Source of the DNA: Rhizobium laguerreae
GTDB lineage: Bacteria; Pseudomonadota; Alphaproteobacteria; Rhizobiales; Rhizobiaceae
Direction of reading: 5' to 3'
DNA length: 64,000 nt
NCBI RefSeq assembly: GCF_002008165.1
Contig: NZ_MRDM01000032.1
Location: 62,001-126,000, forward strand
The position numbers were made by a program, and so were the translations under genes. A model generated the notes under the pieces. That model was not told the DNA's origin. It made no database searches and saw only the letters and a program-made list of their open reading frames with translations. Of this stretch, positions 11,401 through 19,631 are shown piece by piece (the first letter of the stretch is position 1; every line of letters starts with the position of its first letter).

Positions 11401-11943
11401 TTCGGAACCCGGCACGAAGACATCGAGAATGCCGCCGCGCACCGCATATTCGCCGACTTCGCGAACGGTGGCGACTCGCTCGAAGCCATTGCGCTCCAGG
11501 CGGCCGGCGAGATCGTCCATGCGCAGCTGGTTGCCGGGGCGAGCCGAAAAGCTCAGGCTTTCGATGACATCCTGCGGCGCCACCTTCTGCAGCATGGCAT
11601 TGGCGGTGACGAGCACGATTGCCGCATGCGGCTTCTTGCGATGGGCGATGAGGCCGCCGAGTGCAGCCAGCCGGCGAGCCGAGGTGTCGGCGCTCGGCGA
11701 GACGCGGTCATAGGGCAGACAGTCCCAGGCCGGCAAGGTGAGAACCGGAATGTCGGGGGCGACGAAGCTCAGCATCTGTTCGAGATCAGCCATGCGGTGG
11801 CCGTCGGACATGACATAGGCGACCGGCTCTCCCGTTCGGGCGAGCTCGGCGAGCAGCAGCGTTTCAAGACCTGCCGGCACATTGCCGATCGTCAGCGGCT
11901 CGGCAATGGCCGCAAGCTTCTTCGCATCGAAACCAGGGATCAT
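8443..11943 (-). CDS. mfd: Transcription-repair coupling factor Mfd
   Basis: Mfd removes RNA polymerase stalled at DNA lesions and recruits UvrA. The 1166-residue product shows the UvrB-like N-terminal region (APDIPVLTLPAWDCLPYDRVSPS), the RNA polymerase-interacting domain around residue 500 (GSIVVHAEHGIGRFIG), and the RecG-like helicase core: Walker A GDVGFGKTEVALRAAF near residue 652 and Walker B VIDEEQHFG near 749. The TRCF C-terminal domain follows (ETYVPDLHLRMALYRRLGEI). Its start overlaps the sdhE stop by four bases (ATGA), suggesting translational coupling. Confidence 0.98.
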   Translation of the reverse strand: MIPGFDAKKLAAIAEPLTIGNVPAGLETLLLAELARTGEPVAYVMSDGHRMADLEQMLSFVAPDIPVLTLPAWDCLPYDRVSPSADTSARRLAALGGLIAHRKKPHAAIVLVTANAMLQKVAPQDVIESLSFSARPGNQLRMDDLAGRLERNGFERVATVREVGEYAVRGGILDVFVPGSEEPVRLDFFGDTLESIRSFDPASQRTIGQVRSLDLNPMSEVTLTPDTISRFRKNYLSAFGATTRDDALYLAVSEGRRYPGMEHWLPLFYEKLDTVFDYLSGFRIVIDHTVREAAEERSKLVFDYYDARLNSGQPAKGMTQGTPYKPVTPGQLYLDSKLFGKTLDALGAIRISPFNEHEGEARRVVNVDARQGQRWARSNAEGGGDAERINIFDVVVKHIADRRAAGAKVLVTAWTEGSLERLLQVLNEHGLEKVKPIEALKDVGSLARGEAAAAVLSLEAGFEAGDLVVIGEQDILGDRMVRRSKRRKRAADFISEVAGLDEGSIVVHAEHGIGRFIGLRTIEAAGAPHACLELQYADEAKLFLPVENIDLLSRYGGEGTEAQLDKLGGGAWQMRKAKLKKRLLDMADALIRIAAERLTRHAPMLTTPEGLYDEFAARFPYDETEDQENAIEAVRSDLGAGRPMDRLVCGDVGFGKTEVALRAAFVAAMNGAQVAVVVPTTLLSRQHFKTFSDRFRGLPVRIQQASRLVGAKELALTKKEVAEGKTDIVVGTHALLGAGIKFANLGLLVIDEEQHFGVKHKERLKELKSDVHVLTLSATPIPRTLQLAMTGVRELSLITTPPVDRMAVRTFISPFDSLVIRETLMREHYRGGQSFYVCPRLADLEDVHAFLQSDLPELKVAVAHGQMPAGELEDIMNAFYEGRYDVLLSTTIVESGLDVPTANTLIVHRADMFGLAQLYQLRGRVGRSKVRAFALFTLPVNKVLTATAERRLKVLQSLDTLGAGFQLASHDLDIRGAGNLLGEEQSGHIKEVGFELYQQMLEEAVAEVKGVDEIHDTGWSPQISVGTTVMIPETYVPDLHLRMALYRRLGEITELKEIDGFGAEMIDRFGPMPIEVQHLLKIVYIKSLCRTANVEKLDAGPKGVVVQFRNKEFPNPANLVGYIGKQGTMAKIRPDHSLFLTRDLPTPEKRLQGAAVIMTQLAEFAK

Positions 11944-12245
11944 TCCGGCGTCCTGAGGGGCTTGTCAAAATCGGGCTTGTAGGCGGCGATGCGGGCAAAC
12001 ATCGGTGTCTGGAAACGCTCGGGCACCGGCCATGTTCCCATGACCCAGCGGACGAGATCATTGTCCTCTTCGGCCATGATCGTCTCGAACTCGTCGAGCT
12101 CGGCTTCCGACAGCATCGCGATCTCGGCCTCGGCGAACTGGCCGAAGACCAGATCCATTTCGCGCAGCCCGCGATGCCAACAGCGGAAAAGGATCCGGCG
12201 GCGGCGCGGGTCGAGACCGGCACTCGTGAGCGTGACACCTGTCAT
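11940..12245 (-). CDS. sdhE: FAD assembly factor SdhE (succinate dehydrogenase assembly factor 2)
   Basis: This small cytoplasmic protein helps covalent flavin attachment to the SdhA subunit of succinate dehydrogenase. The 101-residue product has the defining RGxxE motif at residues 25-29 (WHRGLREMDLVFGQF), then the five-helix DUF339 core ending PVPERFQTPMFARI. GGTAAT lies before the ATG at 12245; the frame is open further upstream but would run into the recG promoter region. The four-base overlap with mfd makes them one transcription unit. It diverges from recG. Confidence 0.93.
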   Translation of the reverse strand: MTGVTLTSAGLDPRRRRILFRCWHRGLREMDLVFGQFAEAEIAMLSEAELDEFETIMAEEDNDLVRWVMGTWPVPERFQTPMFARIAAYKPDFDKPLRTPE

Positions 12246-12337
12246 GGCATTACCTTCCTGTTGATGCGCCTCTATAGACCCTGGAAAGCGGCTTGTCAGC
12301 CTTGCCAAGGCCGCATTGTTTATCGCATTTTGGCCGA

Positions 12338-14443
12338 ATGCGCCCCGCCATTCTCGATCCTCTGTTTTCACCCATTTCGGGCCTTCCCGGCGTCGGCCCG
12401 AAGATCGCCGACCTGCTGGTCAAGCTGCTCGGGCGCGAGACGCTGGAGGATTGCCGGGTCATCGACCTGCTCTTCCACGCGCCTTTTTCGCTGATCGACC
12501 GGCGCAACCAGCCGGGCATCGCCCGCGCGCCGCAGGGTGCGATCGTGACGATCACGGCGCGCGTCGACCGCCACCAGGTGCCGCCGGGCGGCAAAAGCAA
12601 TATCCCTTACCGCGTCTTCCTGCATGACGAGACCGGCGAACTGACGCTGGTGTTCTTCCGTGGACAGGCGGCATGGCTGGAGAAGCAACTGCCTGTTGAC
12701 GCGGAGGTGACGGTCAGCGGCAAGATCGACTGGTTCAACGGCCGCGCCTCGATGGTGCATCCCGATTATATCGTCAGGGCTGACGAGGCGGAGAGCCTGC
12801 CGCTGGTCGAGCCGATCTATCCGCTGACGGCGGGACTTTCGCCGAAGACGCTGCGCAAGATCATCGACGCCGGCCTGCCGCGTTTTCCCGAGCTGCCGGA
12901 ATGGATCGATCTGGCGCTGACGGAGAAGCAAGGCCTGCCGTCGATCCGCGACAGTTTCCACATGCTGCACGAGCCGCACGATCCTGGGGATATCGACCCG
13001 CAGGCCCCTGCCCGGCGGCGGCTTGCCTATGACGAGTTCCTCGCCGGCCAGCTGTCGCTGAGCCTGGTGCGGCAAAGGCTGCGCAAGGTAGCGGGCCAGC
13101 CGGTGCATGCCACCGGCGCCATCAGCAGCAAGATCCTGAAGACCTTGCCCTTCTCGCTGACCGGCAGCCAGAACGAGGCGATCGCCGAGGTTTTGAAGGA
13201 TATGGCCGGCAACGAGCGCATGCTGCGGCTGCTGCAGGGCGATGTCGGTTCCGGCAAGACGCTGGTGGCGCTGATGGCGATGGCGGCGGTGATCGAGAGC
13301 GGCGGCCAGGCCGTGCTGATGGCGCCGACCGAAATTCTGGCGCGGCAGCACCATGCAACGATCTCGAAATTCGCCGTCTCCGCCGGGCTCGGCATCGAGG
13401 TGCTGACCGGGCGCACCAAGGGACGCGAACGGGAGGAAATCCTGGAGCGAATCGCCTCGGGTGCTGCCCAGATCATCATCGGCACGCATGCGCTGTTCCA
13501 GGACAGCGTCGCCTACCCCAATCTGATGCTTGCCGTCGTCGACGAGCAGCACCGTTTCGGCGTGCATCAGCGCCTGCGGCTGACCGCCAAGGGCCTCTCG
13601 CCGCATATGCTTGTCATGACGGCGACGCCGATCCCGCGCACGCTGGTGCTTGCCGCCTTCGGCGATATGGACGTCTCCAAGCTCACCGAGAAACCGGCCG
13701 GCCGCAAGCCGATCCAGACGATCACCGTGCCGATGGAACGGACCGGTGAAATCGTCTGGCGGCTACAAAGCGCGATCGCCGAGGGCAAAAAGGCCTACTG
13801 GATCTGCCCGCTGGTCGAGGAGTCCGAAGAGCTCGACCTGATGTCGGCCGAGGAGCGGCATGCGACGCTGGTCGCAGCACTTGGGCCGGGCATCGGTCTC
13901 ATCCACGGTCGCATGAGCGGGCCGGAGAAGGACGCAGCGATGATGGCGTTCAAGAACGGCGAGACCCGGCTGCTTGTCGCCACGACCGTCGTCGAGGTCG
14001 GTGTCGACGTGCCGGACGCGACGATCATGGTGATCGAACATGCCGAGCGATTCGGCCTGGCGCAATTGCATCAGCTGCGCGGCCGCGTCGGGCGCGGCGA
14101 CGAGGCCTCGACCTGCATCCTGCTCTACAAGGGGCCGCTCGGCGAGACCGGCCATGCCAGGCTCTCGATCATGCGGGAGACGGAGGACGGCTTCCGTATT
14201 GCCGAGGAGGATCTGAAGCTGCGCGGTGAAGGCGAGTTGCTCGGCACACGGCAATCCGGCACGCCGGGCTTTCGCATCGCCAGCCTTGAGGCGCATGCCG
14301 ACCTGTTGGAGATCGCCCGCAAGGATGCGGCTTACCTGATCGAGCGGGATCCGGAATTGACCACGGAGAGGGGAACGGCGATCCGCACCCTGCTCTATCT
14401 TTTCCGCCGCGACGAGGCGATCGGGTTCTTGAGAGCGGGTTAA
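12338..14443 (+). CDS. recG: ATP-dependent DNA helicase RecG
   Basis: RecG remodels stalled replication forks and Holliday junctions. The 701-residue product has the N-terminal wedge/OB domain (residues 60-160, ending in WFNGRASMVHPDYI), Walker A GDVGSGKTLVALMAMA near residue 301, the DEQH box (VVDEQHRFGVHQR) near 400, motif III TATPIPRTL, and the C-terminal helicase motifs QLRGRVGRGDE and EDLKLRGEGELLGTRQSG. The ATG at 12338 gives the usual length; an alternative upstream start at 12293 would overlap the divergent promoter region. A hairpin starts at its stop codon. Confidence 0.98.
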   Translation: MRPAILDPLFSPISGLPGVGPKIADLLVKLLGRETLEDCRVIDLLFHAPFSLIDRRNQPGIARAPQGAIVTITARVDRHQVPPGGKSNIPYRVFLHDETGELTLVFFRGQAAWLEKQLPVDAEVTVSGKIDWFNGRASMVHPDYIVRADEAESLPLVEPIYPLTAGLSPKTLRKIIDAGLPRFPELPEWIDLALTEKQGLPSIRDSFHMLHEPHDPGDIDPQAPARRRLAYDEFLAGQLSLSLVRQRLRKVAGQPVHATGAISSKILKTLPFSLTGSQNEAIAEVLKDMAGNERMLRLLQGDVGSGKTLVALMAMAAVIESGGQAVLMAPTEILARQHHATISKFAVSAGLGIEVLTGRTKGREREEILERIASGAAQIIIGTHALFQDSVAYPNLMLAVVDEQHRFGVHQRLRLTAKGLSPHMLVMTATPIPRTLVLAAFGDMDVSKLTEKPAGRKPIQTITVPMERTGEIVWRLQSAIAEGKKAYWICPLVEESEELDLMSAEERHATLVAALGPGIGLIHGRMSGPEKDAAMMAFKNGETRLLVATTVVEVGVDVPDATIMVIEHAERFGLAQLHQLRGRVGRGDEASTCILLYKGPLGETGHARLSIMRETEDGFRIAEEDLKLRGEGELLGTRQSGTPGFRIASLEAHADLLEIARKDAAYLIERDPELTTERGTAIRTLLYLFRRDEAIGFLRAG

Positions 14444-14524
14444 AGCGCCCCGAGGCGCGCTTTAAGTCTTTGTTCTATGCATGTCGTCATCCCAAAACTG
14501 CCGAACACTTTTGGGCGACATGCA
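14442..14524. terminator. Double hairpin element (family B repeat) between convergent recG and DUF502 gene
   Basis: The first hairpin (AAAGCGC/GCGCTTT, 14442-14463) overlaps the recG stop codon. The second is long: TGCATGTC (14478-14485) pairs with GACATGCA (14517-14524) and CCCAAAA with TTTTGGG inside. It ends exactly at the stop of the DUF502 gene. A bidirectional terminator role is likely from position. The sequence resembles a common rhizobial intergenic palindrome. Confidence 0.75.
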
Positions 14525-15232
14525 TCATTCAGCCTTGGAAACCGCCACCGGCTTCGGCCGCGGCAAATGCTTCTGCTTCGGCTCCGGCTGCGGGGTTTCA
14601 GGAGCCACCAGACCGCCCGAAATCAGGAACTTGGCGGCATCCTCCGGCGACATGTCGAGCAAGACGATCTTCTCACGCGGAACGAAGACGAGGAAACCAG
14701 CCGTCGGCACCGGCGTCGGCGGCAGGAAGACCGCCACCATATCCTGGCCCATGGCATTGAACTTCGACGCGATTTCACCTTTGGCGTCGGTGGCGACGAA
14801 AACCAGTGCCCAGAGACCGGGACTTGGATATTCGATGAGGCCGACTTTTTTGAAGGAGTTGGACTGCTCCTTCAGCACGGTTTCGAAAATCTGCTTCACG
14901 CTTCTGTAGATCGTCCGCACCAGCGGCATGCGTTGGACGATCGATTCGCCGAAACCGACGATGCTCTGGCCGATGAGGTTCTTGCCGAGAAAGCCGACGA
15001 CAGTGATCAGCACGACGGCAGTCAACAGGCCGAAACCGGGAATGGCAAAATTGAGATAGCTTTCCGGATTCCAGCGTGCCGGAATATAGGGCCTGACCCA
15101 GCTGTCCGACCAATGGATGAAGGTCCAGGTCAGCCAGATGGTAATCGCGATCGGGGCGCAGATGATCAGTCCTGCGAGAAAATTATTCCTCAGCCGCGTC
15201 GCGACCGGCATTCTGGGGGTGTTGTCGGCCAT
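14525..15232 (-). CDS. DUF502 family integral membrane protein
   Basis: The 235-residue protein has two hydrophobic segments near the N-terminus, residues about 17-38 and 63-83. The conserved DUF502 block follows: GESIVQRMPLVRTIYRSVKQIFETV. A soluble domain (GLWALVFVATDAKGEI, then TAGFLVFVPREKIVLLDMSPEDA) and a Pro/Lys-rich tail complete it. The family is widespread in alphaproteobacteria and plants, with no firm biochemical function known to me. It is the gene immediately downstream of glmS on the same strand, 135 bases away. Confidence 0.88.
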   Translation of the reverse strand: MADNTPRMPVATRLRNNFLAGLIICAPIAITIWLTWTFIHWSDSWVRPYIPARWNPESYLNFAIPGFGLLTAVVLITVVGFLGKNLIGQSIVGFGESIVQRMPLVRTIYRSVKQIFETVLKEQSNSFKKVGLIEYPSPGLWALVFVATDAKGEIASKFNAMGQDMVAVFLPPTPVPTAGFLVFVPREKIVLLDMSPEDAAKFLISGGLVAPETPQPEPKQKHLPRPKPVAVSKAE

Positions 15233-15367
15233 CGTTTCCTGATGAACTCCATATCAGTCCTGGACGGGGCCGGAACGCCGGCCCTTCCCCCTTGTCCGCA
15301 CACCAAAATTGCCAGAATTCGGGGCGCCGCACAATATGTTTCGGCGCAACGGTCACGGCGTTACAGG

Positions 15368-17194
15368 TTATTCCACGGTCACGGATTTCGCCAAGTTTCG
15401 CGGCTGATCGACATCGGTGCCCATGAAGACGGCGGTGTGATAGGCGAGCAGTTGGATCGGCAGCGAGAAGATCATCGGTGCGATGATTTCGTCGACGACA
15501 GGCAGGGTGATCGTCGCCATGGTCGGCAGTTTCGAGGCCGCCGCGCCGGCCTCGTCGGTGATGAAAATGATGCGGCCGCCGCGGGCTGCGACCTCCTGCA
15601 TGTTCGAGACGGTCTTTTCGAAGAAACGATCGTAGGGGGCGATGACGATAACAGGCATGTTCTCGTCGATCAGCGCGATCGGTCCGTGCTTCAATTCGCC
15701 GGCGGCATAACCTTCGGCGTGGATATAGGAAATTTCCTTGAGCTTCAGCGCGCCTTCCATGGCGAGCGGAAAGCTGGTGCCGCGGCCGAGATATAGCACG
15801 TCCTTGCACTTCGACAGCTCGCGCGCCAGGCTTTCCATCTGCGGCTGGATAAGGTTAAGCACCCGGCTCATGATGCGCGGCATTTCGGCAAGATGGCGCA
15901 CCAGCGCCCTCTCCTCGTCAGCACTCACCGTGCCGCGCGCCTTGCCGGCGCCGATCGCCAGGGATGCCAGCACGGCGAGCTGGCAGGTGAAGGCCTTGGT
16001 CGAGGCGACGCCGATTTCGGGGCCGGCCATGATCGGGAAGACGGCGTCGGATTCGCGCGCGATCGTCGATTCGCGGACATTGACGACGGCGCCGATCTTC
16101 AAGCCGTTGTCGCGGCAATAACGCAAGCATGCGAGCGTATCGGCGGTCTCGCCGGACTGCGAGATGAAGAGGGCTGCCTGTGACGGCGACAGCGGCATTT
16201 CGCGGTAGCGGAATTCGGAAGCGACGTCGATCTCGACCGGCAGGCGGGCATAACGCTCGAACCAATATTTGCCGACGAGGCCGGCGAGATAGGCAGTGCC
16301 GCAGGCCGAGATCGCAAGGCCGGTCGCCGTCTTGAAGTCGATCGCGGCGGCATTGGCGCCGATCGTGTTCTCGGCGAAATCGACATAATGGCTGAGCGCG
16401 TGAGAGATCACCTCCGGCTGCTCGTAGATTTCCTTTTCCATGAAGTGGCGGTGGTTGCCCTTGTCGACGACATAGGCGGTCGCCTGCGAGGTCTGCCGGG
16501 CGCGCTTGACCGGCTTCCCGGCGAAATCGAGCACCGCGACACTGTCGCGGGTAAGGATCGCGCAATCGCCGTCGACGAGATAGGTGATCTCGTTGGTGAA
16601 GGGCGAGAGCGCGATCGCGTCCGAGCCGAGGAACATCTCGCCGCGGCCATAGCCGACGGCGAGCGGAGGGCCGGAACGGGCGGCCATGATCGTGCCGGGA
16701 TCGGCCTTGAGCATGATGGCCAGCGCATAGGCGCCGGTCACCCGGTTCAGCATCTTCAGCATGGCGGCGCGGGGCTCCAGGCCTTCGCGCAAATATTTCG
16801 CCATCAGATGGGCAACGACTTCGGTATCGGTCTGCGTTTCGAAAACCGAACCCTCTTCGGTCAACTCGTCGCGAAGCTCGGAAAAATTCTCGATGATGCC
16901 ATTATGGACGACGGCGACGCCTTCGACGAAATGCGGATGGGCATTGGTCTCGTTCGGAACGCCGTGGGTCGCCCAGCGCGTGTGGGCGATGCCGACAGTG
17001 CCGGGCAGCGGTTCGCTGTCGAGGCGCTTTTCCAGATTGAACAGCTTGCCTTCGGCGCGGCGGCGATCCATCACGCCATCATGAATGGTGGCGACGCCGG
17101 CGGAATCGTAACCGCGATATTCGAGACGCTTCAGCGCATCGACCAGGCGCCCGGCAACAGGCGCAGTTCCAACGATCCCCACAATGCCGCACAT
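15368..17194 (-). CDS. glmS: Glutamine-fructose-6-phosphate aminotransferase (isomerizing)
   Basis: GlmS makes glucosamine-6-phosphate from fructose-6-phosphate and glutamine, the first step to UDP-GlcNAc for peptidoglycan, lipid A and, in rhizobia, Nod-factor backbones. The 608-residue product begins MCGIVGIVG with the catalytic Cys2 of the glutaminase domain (HTRWATHG near residue 86). Two SIS isomerase domains follow (SACGTAYLAGLVG, SQSGETADTL, GRGTSFPLAMEGALKLKEIS) and the conserved C-terminus PRNLAKSVTVE is intact. The start is fixed by the catalytic cysteine. glmU lies upstream on the same strand with a 109-base gap. Confidence 0.98.
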   Translation of the reverse strand: MCGIVGIVGTAPVAGRLVDALKRLEYRGYDSAGVATIHDGVMDRRRAEGKLFNLEKRLDSEPLPGTVGIAHTRWATHGVPNETNAHPHFVEGVAVVHNGIIENFSELRDELTEEGSVFETQTDTEVVAHLMAKYLREGLEPRAAMLKMLNRVTGAYALAIMLKADPGTIMAARSGPPLAVGYGRGEMFLGSDAIALSPFTNEITYLVDGDCAILTRDSVAVLDFAGKPVKRARQTSQATAYVVDKGNHRHFMEKEIYEQPEVISHALSHYVDFAENTIGANAAAIDFKTATGLAISACGTAYLAGLVGKYWFERYARLPVEIDVASEFRYREMPLSPSQAALFISQSGETADTLACLRYCRDNGLKIGAVVNVRESTIARESDAVFPIMAGPEIGVASTKAFTCQLAVLASLAIGAGKARGTVSADEERALVRHLAEMPRIMSRVLNLIQPQMESLARELSKCKDVLYLGRGTSFPLAMEGALKLKEISYIHAEGYAAGELKHGPIALIDENMPVIVIAPYDRFFEKTVSNMQEVAARGGRIIFITDEAGAAASKLPTMATITLPVVDEIIAPMIFSLPIQLLAYHTAVFMGTDVDQPRNLAKSVTVE

Positions 17195-17303
17195 ATAGTA
17201 TCCCCATAAAGGCTTCGATGACGAGGCCAGTCCTAACAATTCCTGCTTATTTCTCAATCACCTCGGCGGTCACTTTCAATTTCCGCCGGTTACGCAAGGC
17301 CGG

Positions 17304-18665
17304 TCAGGCTTTCGCCTTCTTCGCCGCCTTGATGGCCAGCGCACGCTCGCGCAGCAGCGTCGCGCGGCCGGGCTTGTTCTCCTGCCGGGCACGGCCGAGT
17401 GCCAGTGCATCGGCCGGCACGTTGACGGTGATGACACTGCCGGAGGCGATATAGGCGCCGTCGCCGATCGTCACCGGCGCGACCAGCGAGGAATTGGAAC
17501 CGATGAAGGCATTTTCGCCGATCACCGTCTCGCTCTTGTTGACGCCGTCATAGTTGCAGGTGATCGTGCCGGCGCCGATATTGCTGCCGGCACCGATGAC
17601 GGCATCACCGATATAGGTGAGGTGGTTGACCTTGGCGCCCTCGCCGAGGCGGCCGTTCTTGACCTCGCAGAAGTTGCCGACCTTCGAACCGGTACCGAGA
17701 TCCGCACCCGGCCGCAGCCGCGCAAAGGGTCCGACGGTCGCGCTCTCGCTGACATGGGCGCCTTCGATATGCGAGAAGGCATGGATGACGGCGCCGCTGT
17801 CGATCACAGCACCAGGACCGAAGACAACGTTCGGCTCGATCAGCGCATCCTGGCCGATGACGGTATCATAGGCGAGAAAGACCGTTTCCGGTGCGATCAT
17901 GGTGACGCCTGAAAGCATCATCTGGTGGCGGCGGCGCTCTTGCCAGAAATGCTCGATGACGGCGAGTTCGGCGCGGTTGTTGCAGCCGGTCATCTCGATC
18001 TCAGGAGCATCGACCGCAGTGACGCGTCCGCCGAGCGAACGGGCGATCTCGACGAGATCGGTCAGATAGAATTCACCCTTAGCGTTGGCGTTGCCGATGC
18101 GCGAGAGAAGATCGAGGGCCTTTCTGCCGTTGATCGCCATCAGCCCGCTGTTGCACCAGGTGACGGTGCGCTCGGCATCGGTCGCGTCCTTTTCCTCGCG
18201 AATGGCGATGAGTTCGCCGTCCTTGACGAGCAGGCGGCCGTAGCCGGTCGGGCGGTCGGTGTGGAAGCCGATGACGACGACATCGCTGCCATCGGCAAGG
18301 CCCTGGCGGGCGGCCTTGAGCGGTCCGTCGGTCTGGAGTGGCACATCGCCATAGGTGACGAGGATATCGTCATAACCCTTGGCGATCGCTTCGCGCGCTG
18401 CAAGCACCGCGTGCCCGGTGCCGAGGCGTTCCTTCTGCAGATAGGATTCGATGCCGACTCCGGCAATGCTTGCCGCCTTTGCCACGTCCTCGGCATCACG
18501 GCCGACGACAAGGGCGACGGACGAGATGCCGGCGGAGGCGACCGCCTCGACCACATGGGCGATCATCGGCCGTCCGGCGACCGGATGCAGGACCTTCGAT
18601 TTCGAGGATTTCATCCGCGTGCTGTCACCGGCGGCAAGGATGACGGCAAGACAAGTGCGTTCCAT
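17304..18665 (-). CDS. glmU: Bifunctional N-acetylglucosamine-1-phosphate uridyltransferase / glucosamine-1-phosphate acetyltransferase
   Basis: GlmU performs the last two steps to UDP-GlcNAc: acetylation of glucosamine-1-phosphate and uridylyl transfer. The 453-residue product starts with the nucleotidyltransferase loop [25 protein letters not shown]. The domain continues to about residue 230, followed by a left-handed beta-helix of hexapeptide repeats ([19 protein letters not shown], then [16 protein letters not shown]). Together with glmS downstream it covers most of the pathway in one unit; glmM is not in the window. Confidence 0.98.
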   Translation of the reverse strand: MERTCLAVILAAGDSTRMKSSKSKVLHPVAGRPMIAHVVEAVASAGISSVALVVGRDAEDVAKAASIAGVGIESYLQKERLGTGHAVLAAREAIAKGYDDILVTYGDVPLQTDGPLKAARQGLADGSDVVVIGFHTDRPTGYGRLLVKDGELIAIREEKDATDAERTVTWCNSGLMAINGRKALDLLSRIGNANAKGEFYLTDLVEIARSLGGRVTAVDAPEIEMTGCNNRAELAVIEHFWQERRRHQMMLSGVTMIAPETVFLAYDTVIGQDALIEPNVVFGPGAVIDSGAVIHAFSHIEGAHVSESATVGPFARLRPGADLGTGSKVGNFCEVKNGRLGEGAKVNHLTYIGDAVIGAGSNIGAGTITCNYDGVNKSETVIGENAFIGSNSSLVAPVTIGDGAYIASGSVITVNVPADALALGRARQENKPGRATLLRERALAIKAAKKAKA

Positions 18666-18712
18666 GATTTGCTCCGCGAATCCGCGCCATGAGGCGGCTT
18701 TATCGCCTCATA

Positions 18713-18817
18713 CTGCATAATTCCCTAAATCGGAATCGATTTAAGGATAAATTATGCAGCCATTCAAAGTGCTGCAGCGTCCTTTGCATCTCTCGAAAAG
18801 ACGTGCGGCGCTGCAGA
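18713..18817 (-). repeat. Dispersed intergenic repeat, family A, copy 2 (inverted)
   Basis: Reverse-complement relative of the element at 3763-3864. On the minus strand it reads CTGCAGCGCCGCACGTCTTT, AAAGGACGCTGCAGCACTTT, a GCTGCATAATTTATCC block, the AAATCGATTCCGATTT hairpin and a final ATGCAG. It occupies most of the gap between glmU and the downstream end of the GntR regulator gene. Confidence 0.85.
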
Positions 18818-18829
18818 CAAGCAAAGCCT

Positions 18830-19615
18830 TCACAAGGGTGAAATTGCGGCCGAAATCGACCCTGTGACGGCCTCGGACCCGCGGGCCTCGAAAGCTTCAT
18901 GCACATGGATGCGACCGTCGAGGATGACGTCCTCCATCGCACGGCGCGCGGCGGCGTTATCGCCGGAAACGATCGCATCGACGATGCGCATATGGGTATC
19001 GGCGATATTGGCGAAGCCGTTTTCGGTTGGCGGCGTACTCATCCGGAACATGCCGACGAGGGCTGCTTCGATGAGACTGCCCAGTGTCCGCATGAAGGGA
19101 TTGTGCGAGGCTTCGGCGATCGCCAGGTGAAAACGAAGGTCGGCGAGTGCGAGGCTGTCGGCCGTATGACCGGCCGCCGCCATCTCGAGCGCCAGCCCGC
19201 GCAGCATCTCGATCTCCTCGGCATTCGCCCGCTCGGCGACGAGACCGGCGGCGAAAGGTTCGAAGGCGAGACGGATATCGTAGAGCTGCAGCAGAAACTC
19301 TTCCGTCACGCCGTTGTCGAAGTGCCAGGCGATGATCTCGCTGTCGAACATGTTCCAGAGGTTCTTCTCGGTCACACGCGTACCAACCCGCGCCTTGGCG
19401 ACGACCATGCCTTTGGCGGCGAGCGTCTTCATCGTCTCGCGCAACACCGTGCGGGACACTTTGAAGCGTTGCGCCAGTTCCGTATCGCCTGGCAGGATCG
19501 AGCCGACCGGATAGGTGCCGGCGACGATCGCCTTGCCGAGTTCGTCGACCACCTGAGCGTGGCTCGTCCGGGTTCTACGCCCCGTTTTGCGTGTCTCGTC
19601 CAATTTGTAGCGCAA
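18830..19615 (-). CDS. FadR-subfamily (FCD) GntR transcriptional regulator of the adjacent YtfQRT/YjfF-type transporter
   Basis: The 261-residue protein has a winged helix (VVDELGKAIVAGTYPVGSIL, then FKVSRTVLRETMKTL at residues about 20-90). The FCD effector domain has the metal-ligand pattern with Asp and His in DLRFHLAIAEASHNP. The apparent start is a TTG at 19615 with GGGGGAGACGG upstream; no ATG occurs before the DNA-binding domain. It is the last gene of the ytfQ-yjfF cluster, 16 bases after yjfF, so it probably controls this transporter in response to the sugar or a sugar acid derived from it. Confidence 0.88.
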   Translation of the reverse strand: MRYKLDETRKTGRRTRTSHAQVVDELGKAIVAGTYPVGSILPGDTELAQRFKVSRTVLRETMKTLAAKGMVVAKARVGTRVTEKNLWNMFDSEIIAWHFDNGVTEEFLLQLYDIRLAFEPFAAGLVAERANAEEIEMLRGLALEMAAAGHTADSLALADLRFHLAIAEASHNPFMRTLGSLIEAALVGMFRMSTPPTENGFANIADTHMRIVDAIVSGDNAAARRAMEDVILDGRIHVHEAFEARGSEAVTGSISAAISPL

Positions 19616-19631
19616 GCGATCCGTCTCCCCC

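Noticed and set aside
8320-11982. Plus-strand open frame of 1220 codons opposite mfd
   Set aside because: It is a mirror frame of a high-GC gene: the minus-strand Mfd shows every family motif, whereas this frame reads as low-complexity Asp/His/Arg/Ala-rich sequence with no domain.
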